This document shows positions 56,667-64,000 of a stretch of DNA of 64,000 bases, in pieces. The stretch is from positions 558,001 to 622,000 of the forward strand of contig NW_025954969.1 of assembly GCF_022376445.1 (NCBI RefSeq). The letters run 5' to 3'. The translations under genes were made by a program, and so were the position numbers. The notes below the pieces were generated by a model. The model saw only the letters and a list, made by a program, of their open reading frames with translations, was not told where the DNA came from and made no database searches. Position 1 is the first letter of the stretch; each line of letters begins with the position of its first letter. The DNA comes from Fomitopsis serialis. Taxonomy: Eukaryota > Basidiomycota > Agaricomycetes > Polyporales > Fomitopsidaceae.

Positions 56667-57336
56667 GGTGTGTGGTTCCTGAACAGGCTTTCAAGAATCC
56701 AGGAAGTTGCATAGTACGGGCGGCTTAGCAGTCAATGGGCTGTGCAAGATTGTCTCGAAGGGTTCAGTCGAGTCCGAGTAATTATGGTCCACGTATGGCA
56801 TGACATCGTCCACATAATGACAGAGGCGTGCGCGTGATTGACAGAAAGCTACGGATATCTCTATACCTGCAGGAGAACGTTTGAAGGTGAGTTTCTTGCT
56901 GGGCCTTCTTATCTTTAAGTCTCCGACTCCTGGCTCCTCGCTAACCTGATTAAATGCAAGGCCCCCTCCTCCCGTGCATAGGTACTTGGGTCCTCTACTC
57001 GGAGTGCATTGGCCCTGATACAGCGAAACCAACCAATAGCTGTGTGTATAACCGCCGTATGCCAGGGTACAGGCCTAATGCGTGGCAGCAAGGCGAGGGT
57101 AATGTACATACCAGTAGCATCACTGAGAACACGGTTATATTGCGTGCCAATTACAACAAGACTCGCCAAACCAAGGGGCATCGTTCTATCGTGATACACG
57201 TCGAGTCATTTCCTTCGTGAAGGGTTAAGGGATCATATACATGCACGACAAAGCACATCAATCGGAGCAAGCGCACTCGCATTAGCGATAAATAACTGAG
57301 CAGCGATCATGAATGGCATAAGAGTCCGAAGTCACA
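56667..57336. other. Intergenic between convergent genes
   Basis: 3' flanks of the esterase (+) and the LIM gene (-). No gene seen. Confidence 0.5.
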
Positions 57337-60300
57337 TCACATCTCGTTCTTGATCATTATACTGAAACAGTGTTCGCAGAACGGCAGGCCGTCTCTCTGG
57401 AAGAAGGACGGGTTCTCAAATGGCTGGTCACAACCCTGAAGAGACACATGCACGACGATCAGCAACGCAACATCAGCGCGCGCATCAAGAGGGGACGCAC
57501 CGCGCATGTGAAGCACTCCCAGCAGTACTTCCCGCCCAGCGCCTCCACCGCCCTCATCCCATCCCTGATGGGCTTCTTGCACTTCTTGCACTTGGGCAGG
57601 CGCAAGCGCACGTGGCACTGTTCGCAGTACGGGTGTCCGCGGTACACGGTGAACCCCACATCGCCTTCCCCGCTGCTGAAGTCGCCGTCTCCCGAGAACG
57701 TCTGCCCGCCTAAGCACAGAATGAGCACGGAAGTCCGAAAATACATATCTGATCAGACACGCACCTCCGGCTGGCCGGAATGAACTCCCTTTAGGATCCA
57801 TGAACGGGTCCCCGCACTCTGCGCAGAAGAAGTGCTGCTGGTGGTATGTGCGCTTGCCTAGCTCGTGGTCGTCCAGCGTGATGAAGCGCTCGTCGATGAT
57901 CGACGTCTTGCAATGGTAACACTTGGGCGCGAACGCCTGCACCAGCCACGTTAGAAACTCACGCTACACACTATTCCAAGGATGGGCGAAGCTCCGGAAT
58001 GAAACACACCTCGTGGTAGTCCAAGTTGCAGTATGCCCTCCCTCGTGCTCGTAGCTGCTCAGGTTCTCCAGCAGCTCGTCGCACACGCAGCACCGGAAGC
58101 ACCCGGGTGCCACTTCGCATCCATCGCATACACCGTCCTTCCAACGATCGCGCCCCCACACCCTCCGCATATCAGCCCAGGGCCCTTCCTGATGACCTGC
58201 TCGAGCGGGCTCCTCGAACTAACTTTCTTCGCCTTCCTCGACGCGCCACCGATGCTAATCTGCGGCACCGACGAGTCGTCATCCGCATCCCCGACCGAGA
58301 TGCTCGGAATTGGCGGGGCGTCGTCATCGGCACCCGATATGTTGATGATAGGCCCACCAACATCGTCGTCACTCGAGCCCGACACGCTGATGGAGATCGC
58401 TGGCACACCGGGAGCCACACCATCGCTGTCCGAACCCGAGTCCGAGTCCGCAGTCGCAGGGAAAGACACCTTAGGAATTGGCTGGCGGGCTCCTGCCCTG
58501 ATAGTGTTCGGTTCGAAGGTGCCATTGGCGGCCGGTACGGGTGTCCTGTTATTCTGGGTGCGGCTAAGCGAGTCCTTGCGCGGGGGCCGGGCCACGACCG
58601 GCGGAGGCGGCTGCGGGAAGGACGACAGAGTGAAGACCGAGCCGACGGAGTCCCTGGAGCGTAGCGGGGGGCGTGTGGGGGAGACGAGGCGACGACGGGG
58701 AGGGCGAAACGATGGGTGGATGTGGCGGGGCGAATGGAGGCGGCGGCGGGAAGGACGAGAGGGTGAAGACGGAGCTGTCCGACACACCAGACTGCGGGGG
58801 CGTTGCGGAAGCGGGCGACTCGTACGGCGTGTGCGGCGAACGGGCTGGCCGGGCCGTGTCAGTTCGTCTGTACGTATCGACGGTCGCCTCGCGCCGCGAA
58901 GGGGGCTGGTTGGTGCCGGTCGCACAGGGGACGGGGAGCGTCGGAGAGAGGGGGGCGGCGCATCGTCGAGGCTCTCCAGTGCAGCCGGTGCGCGAGGTAG
59001 CTGCGGCAAGCCTGCAGGCCAGCGTCTCGTTATGGGCGGCGCGTATTGCTGCGCCGAGACAGTCGGCACGGACTGGGAATGGCCGTGGCGTGACGGTGGG
59101 CGTGGGTCCAAGTCCACATTGCCTCCAGGGTCGTGCAGGGACATTTCTGCAAACCGCGAGGTCGCGCTTCGTTGCGTGGTATTCGAGTCTCTGCTTGCGC
59201 TCGAACGGATCTGCGATGGGAGATCTCGAATGCCGTATTGCGGGCTCGAGCGACCTGCCCAGTCCTGTGGACGCGAAAGCAACGCACTCCCAGCGATGTC
59301 ATCATCATCAGAGCTCTCTGCAGAACCTTCCCGTGCACCGGGCGATGGACTCGGCGAACGGACGAGGGGTCGTCCGTTAGGCTGTGGCAGTTTCCGAGGA
59401 GGCGAGCTTGTCTGGCCTGCAGACGGTTGCTGTGACTGGTGCCCGGACTGGCTCCGGGACTGACTACCTGGTGACTGTGGCAGCGGACGTACTGACGGTG
59501 GTGGAGTTGGTGCGGGGCCCGACACAGTACTCCGTCGCTCGACTTGCGGTTCGCCTGGCGTAGGTAGGGCACGCTTCCAGTGCGGTACGAACCTCTGACC
59601 AGACGGGGTACCGAGCGGGAGTACGGCCTCGGCAACGCTTCGCGCCTGCGCAATGGGATGCGGGGAGGCCATCTGCGCCTCGGCGAACGTACGCTTGGTC
59701 GGGCTGGGACTTCGCGCAAGGTTCGGTTGCCCAAGGGACCGCGGTAACGCTGGTTGAGGAAGGGGACGAGGAGGACTTACCGCGACGGTCGGCTTCGGTT
59801 GTGGTGCCCGAGGCGACGTAGGAGTGGTGGGTCGCGCAGGTGTCGGAATGGAAGAGACCGAGAGGGATGTCCTGTGAGTAGGCGCAGGCGGACCAGGAGA
59901 TGGCGTTGGTTGAAGCGGCGGGTGGGTAGAGATGGAGTTACTCCGTGCTGCGCGTCCTGGGTCGGGCAGCGGTCGTCTCGCAGGTCCAGGCGACGGTGTC
60001 GTATGTCGCGGAAGGGCACTGCGTTGTTCAAATGAGGATGCGTAGCTTGCCTGGGGTGAGTATGTAGGCAGGGCAGCATACTGAGGTTGTGGAGGATGTC
60101 CGTAGGCAATGGCCTGTGGTAGTGCAGGTAGAGACGACTGTGCAGCATGTGCAGCAATTCCAGCGTGCGTGTGCGCGGGATATGTTGTAGGGGCATGCGA
60201 GTAGGCAGCGTTCGCATTCACATGGCTATAGATCTGCTGCTGAGGGAGCTGCGGCTGCTGCTTGACGTAAGCCTGGTACGGATAGGGCTGAGTTCTAGGG

Positions 60301-60353
60301 TCATACTGCGTCGCCATCCCAGGCTGGGGGTAAGCGTACGCGTTGTGCGCCAT
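57337..60353 (-). CDS. LIM-domain scaffold protein, paxillin-like
   Basis: Probable cytoskeletal or polarity scaffold, comparable to fungal Pxl1. Exon 1 (60353-58010) begins 'MAHNAYAYPQPGMATQYDPR' and encodes about 700 residues rich in Pro, Ser, Gln and Arg, then an acidic repeat-like stretch ('ISISVSGSSDDDVGGPIINI', 'SISVGDADDDSSVPQISIGG'). LIM1 has 'ICGGCGGAIVGRTVYAMDAK' and 'WHPGCFRC'. Later exons carry LIM2 ('KCYHCKTSIIDERFITLDDH', 'HFFCAECGDPF') and LIM3 ('KCKKCKKPIRDGMRAVEALG', 'YCWECFTCAGCDQPFENPSF', 'FCEHCFSIMIKNEM'). One base seems to be missing at about 58106 (before the Cys of 'HPGCFRC') and another near 58040, so a strict reading stops inside LIM1. Inside the Pro-rich part 'VFTLSSFP' appears twice in different frames, so other compensating errors are likely. 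Confidence 0.82.
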
Positions 60354-61037
60354 GATTGTAGCACCCTACTCCTTTCGAACATCAATCGACAGCTACGAGG
60401 CCGGCAGAGACGAGAACGGTGAGGAGAAGGTGGACTGGTAAGATCTGTAGTCAGTGTATAAGAGACCGGTCTCATTGCTTAGACGCCTCACCTGCATCAA
60501 ACAATTCCCACCCGCCACTTGCCCGCCGCTCTCATACTGTATCAAGGCGGCTCACTGGCGGTGGACGGCCGGGGGCAGCGCGAGGATCTGCCAGTGCCAT
60601 CCCTTCAACGTGCACTGAGCAAAATTGTCAGAGAGCTTCGGAAACAGTTGACTTCTTGGCAGATCAACTTCGATTCGAAGGGACAGCAAGTTGACTGTCT
60701 CCGTATGGTAGGTGTCTAGTATGTAATACCGATAGTGACTACGTACGCTGGCCGAACAACTTAATGGAAAACCGACAAGTTACTGGCAGCGGAGGGACCA
60801 GGTAACACATCTGTGCAACGCATTTCTGCGATGTTTCTCTCTTGCGCAGTCACTACGTCCACTATTGGCCCCGACTCACCCGAAAGAATCCTTGAACGGG
60901 AACCCCAAAGCAAATTCAACGTATGCAATGTCGACGGCAATCTGTGCGCAAGCAATGTCCCCTATGCATCTCATCATAAGTGTTTTTCAGTACACCGTCC
61001 TACATGAGGGACTCGGATGCATCGTAAGTACACGACA
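60354..61037. other. Intergenic, LIM gene promoter
   Basis: Upstream region of the LIM gene and 3' flank of the broken esterase. Open frames here have no recognisable motifs. Confidence 0.5.
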
Positions 61038-63350
61038 TTACCCATAGCAGTTCAATGAATAACCAAGATATTCGCACTGCGATTGCTCGGCAAATCCGGC
61101 GTTGAGATCCGTTCATTGGAGCGTTCTGAGCGCAGATGTGTAGAAGTTGGACGGCGTGACCTCCTCCCAAGGGGCCTCTGCGTTGACCGCCGCAAGTGTC
61201 TCGTTGTAACCTCGGACAGTCAGATACTCCGCATCAGGGTTCGGATCGTACGTGCGCGCGAACGCCGTCCAGACGTCCACCATGCGCTGCATGAAGAGTA
61301 GGTCCTGGTCGTCGCGGTAGGGGAGATCGCCGAGACCACCCCATACGTACATCGCCTCGCCAGAATGACACCTATATCAGTAAAGCAAAATCAGTCAATC
61401 AGGTTACTCGCGTGCATGAACAGCGAAGCTTTCGTACTTGAAGTATTCCTGGGACGGATCGCCATACGGATATTCAGCAGTAGTCAGGGCTTCGCAGACA
61501 GGGTAAGTTGGGGCTGTTCCCCAGGCGGCTGGTAGCTGCGGTTGAACTGATAGTACCACACGCTTTCAAATAGGTTGTGCGTGACGCCGGACCACGCCGT
61601 GGCTTGGTCAAGGCATCGGAGTTCAACGTCCGTCGCGGCCCTCCGTCACATTGAAGACATCGAGTGTGACGTTCGGCCCTGTGGTATATGACTCGATGAG
61701 AGGGTTGTTGGCCACACCTGTCGGGAGATATTGTGCTGCCAGAGCGGCGGTCACATTCGTGGTCGTCTAAGGGTTGTATGAGCAACAGATGGGCATGCTA
61801 TGCATTGGGACAGCATACCGGGTATCCGATGAACGCTGCACCATCATCTCGCATGTTACCCATCATGACGTGCACTTTGGCGACATACCCAGTACCGTTG
61901 AGGATAAGTCCATCCGTAGTGATGATCGTGCCGTCTACGACATTATACCTAAAAACCTTCGATGAGTACGCTCGTTCGGATGAAGCGACTGGCCAAACGA
62001 ACCTAGCTACATTGTGCAGAGTGACGAGGCTATAAGCGTCATAGTCCCTCAGGCACGTCAGCGCATCAGAGGCGCTGCAACTGGTCTCCTCAATAATGGG
62101 GTCCACCGCGACGGACACCTCCTCCGAAATAGTGTAGTAAAGCGAGTACGTCGTCGCGTAGTCCGAGCCCGCCAAGTTGCTCATCGGGATAGCCGCCGCG
62201 AACTTGCCAATTGTCTGCGAGGAGCCCAGCATAGCGCGGACGGACCCCGCCCCCGCCGACTGCCCGAACATCGTGATACGAGTCGGGTCGCCGCCGAACG
62301 CAGTGATGTACTGCCTGACCCAGTCGAGCGCCAGGATCTGGTCAGCGATGCCAAAGTTGCCGTTCGTTTGCCCGTCTTCGAGCGCGAGAAAGCCGAGCGT
62401 AGAGAGTCGGTAGTTAATCGTCACGATGACGACGTCGCCACGAGAGGCCATGTTCCCTCCATCGGACTAAGACCCCGCTCCGCTCGTGAAGGCTCCGCCG
62501 TGAATCCAGAACATGACCGGCTTCAGGCCCTCCGTCGAGGCGGTCCCATTCTGCCGGATGTACGGGGTATATATGTTGAGGAAGAGGTAGTCCTCGCTGC
62601 CGTATGGCGGTGGGACACCCGACTGGATACACTCTGGCCCGTAGGCTGTCGCGTTTAGTACTGTATTCCCTGAGTACATCGTGGAGTAAGTGAAGCGCCC
62701 CGGGGCATTGGCGTACGGAATGCCCTCGAATCGGAACGAGGCTTGATCATGGTAGCTGGTATCAACACACGTCAGAATTCTAGCTATCAGGCTCACGGCC
62801 AGAACTCCGGACACGGATGTACCCAGTGATAGTCAGGTTGCTGGCGTAGACAGTGATCTTGTTCGTCGGCTCTGCGGCAGCGCCGATCGCTGAGCTCTGG
62901 CTGCAGAACGCAGGCAAGACCGTATCGCAGGAGACGGAGGAGACGTATCCCTGGACATTGACCGCCTGGCACGCGGTTCCTGATGAAGCGACCCAGTACA
63001 GCTGAGAATCTGGATAGGCTCTCATACGTTAGGTATCCAAGGGAATACACGAGTTCCGTGGTGAAGAACGTCTCGTTGACCGGGAGAAGTGCTTCCGCTA
63101 GCGCCTCGCATGCAGTCGCTGCATCTGCTTCCGTCTTGGGGGACAGGAGCAAAGTGCTTTGATGCGTAGACGACGTGTACGCTGCATGGAAGGGCATCAG
63201 TTTCAAAGGAACAAAACGACGCGAGTGACTTACAATCGAGGTCATTGTACTAGTACAACAATGTGATGTCGCTGCCAACCGAACTCGGTGATGGGATGAT
63301 GAAAGAGCTCGCCAGAGGGGCGATCGAGGCCAGGGTCAGGGCAAGGAATG
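61038..63350 (-). pseudogene. Broken carboxylesterase paralogue
   Basis: Copy of the gene at 54352-56666 in the opposite direction, with the same exon plan: signal-like 'VAFLALTLASIAPLASSF', lectin-like module ('QLYWVASSGTACQAVNVQGY', 'CDTVLPAFCSQ'), esterase core ('ASFRFEGIPYANAPGRF', 'VMFWIHGGAF', 'ITMFGQSAGAGSVRAMLGS', 'CHSGEAMYVWGG'). Damage visible by comparison with the other copy: an in-frame TAG right after the first exon's 'ITLLY'; an in-frame TAG with a small deletion just after 'GGAFTSGAGS' (about 62468); a TGA in place of the conserved Trp codon near 61113; and several frame changes, including one at the start codon near 63349. The nonsense codons are not explained by missing bases, so this is a real pseudogene unless the stops are substitution errors. 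Ser and His of the active site are still encoded. Confidence 0.8.
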
Positions 63351-64000
63351 CCACATTGCAACTTTGGTTCCAACGATGTCGACGTTCCGCCTGTGGAGCA
63401 GCAGAGGCTGGAGGTGAAAGTGAGCTATATAATGACTGCCTCCCTTCATATTTTCTCCGCTTCTCGGGCAAAGTGGTCGGCGGATAATGAAATGAGTGGC
63501 ACGGCGTCTTACCATGGGTTCCAAGACAGCACGGAGTTACCCAGGCTACGCGAGTGCAACCGGGAAGAGTGTTCCCTCCACGTTGAGAGCACACTCGTGA
63601 ATGGAACATCTCTCCGAGTAAAACCCCTTACCATAGAGACGGCCAAATTGCAGTCCGGTACAAAGGATACTGTGTATCAATACTTCAGTGCTGCCTTCTC
63701 ACGAGGAGTCATCGGGCGGTCGAACATAGAACCGGGAGAGGAAATGCTTGCGGGAGCTGGCTAACAATGGATCGAGCTTCGATATTAGCAAGTACAGTGT
63801 GAAGTCTGAGATCATGAGTACGTACCCATACTATCTGAGTGCTTGAATTGAGAACTGCGAAGTTCGATTTCAATTCCAGGGCCCGTATCAACGAGTAGTG
63901 GTGCATCTGTTCTGGAGAATCGCTATAGCTGGAAGGATGCTCGTTATAGAACATTGGTACATTCCCGTAGATCTGCACGAGGCCATGACGCTTCGGCGAA
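63351..64000. other. Upstream of the broken esterase
   Basis: Contains a TATATA-type box (63423-63430) suited to minus-strand transcription of the esterase copy. Beyond that, no gene or repeat is recognised to the end of the window. Confidence 0.45.

Noticed and set aside
58033..59463. 476-codon plus-strand open frame across the LIM gene
   Set aside because: Antisense shadow of the Pro/Ser-rich LIM protein; no family features.
1..64000. CRISPR arrays, bacterial operons, prophage
   Set aside because: No regularly spaced repeats. Introns, tRNA intron and gene families are eukaryotic.

Overview
The window is nuclear DNA of a basidiomycete fungus, most likely an Agaricomycete. Genes carry many short introns of about 45-70 bp with GT...AG ends, coding exons are GC-rich, and there is a DUF6533-type membrane protein, a family expanded in Agaricomycetes. 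Gene order is eukaryotic and mixed: GID E3 subunit, purine-pyrimidine permease, PFK-2, MFS carrier, RING E3, ribosomal protein, RNA polymerase II subunit, mitochondrial GTPase and others, with no operons.

Layout. 1-2303: no gene seen. 2304-17270: GID9/FYV10 (+), NCS1 permease (+), PFK26-like 6-phosphofructo-2-kinase (-), Bsc6-like MFS carrier (+), MGRN1-type RING E3 (-), 60S ribosomal protein uL15/L28 (-) and RPB11 (+). The last two diverge from one 0.6 kb promoter. 18.6-22.5 kb: mitochondrial GTPase MTG1 (-) and an unrecognised charged protein (-). 22.5-27.6 kb: a 5 kb stretch without a convincing gene. 27.6-38.5 kb: intron-containing tRNA-Thr (-), bHLH factor (+), a four-helix membrane protein (+), a Yra1/ALYREF mRNA-export factor (-), a Tlg1/syntaxin-6-type SNARE (+) and a Gin4/Hsl1-type kinase with a KA1-like tail (+). 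41-48.5 kb: DUF6533 protein (+), SWI3/RSC8 subunit (-) and a PPR-like protein (+). 48.86-53.56 kb: an internally deleted Ty3/gypsy LTR retrotransposon (-). 54.3-63.4 kb: two secreted carboxylesterase paralogues facing each other around a LIM-domain scaffold gene; the right-hand paralogue is broken.

Functions are the scattered housekeeping set expected of a chromosomal arm. Loose themes are carbon control (GID ligase and PFK-2), chromatin and mRNA production (SWI3, RPB11, Yra1, bHLH), trafficking and cell cycle (Tlg1, Gin4-like kinase, LIM protein) and secreted ester hydrolysis.

An important property of the sequence itself: many conserved genes are one base short at a single point, whereas others (GID9, MFS, kinase, PPR, left esterase) read through cleanly. 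The two LTRs of the young retroelement differ only by two one-base length changes in AA and CC runs. This looks like uncorrected one-base deletions in the assembly rather than real gene decay. The right-hand esterase differs because it also carries in-frame stop codons. I found no clear new multi-gene system. The most interesting leads are the kinase-only PFK-2 active site, a 5-nt microexon, and a lectin-like N-terminal module on the esterases.
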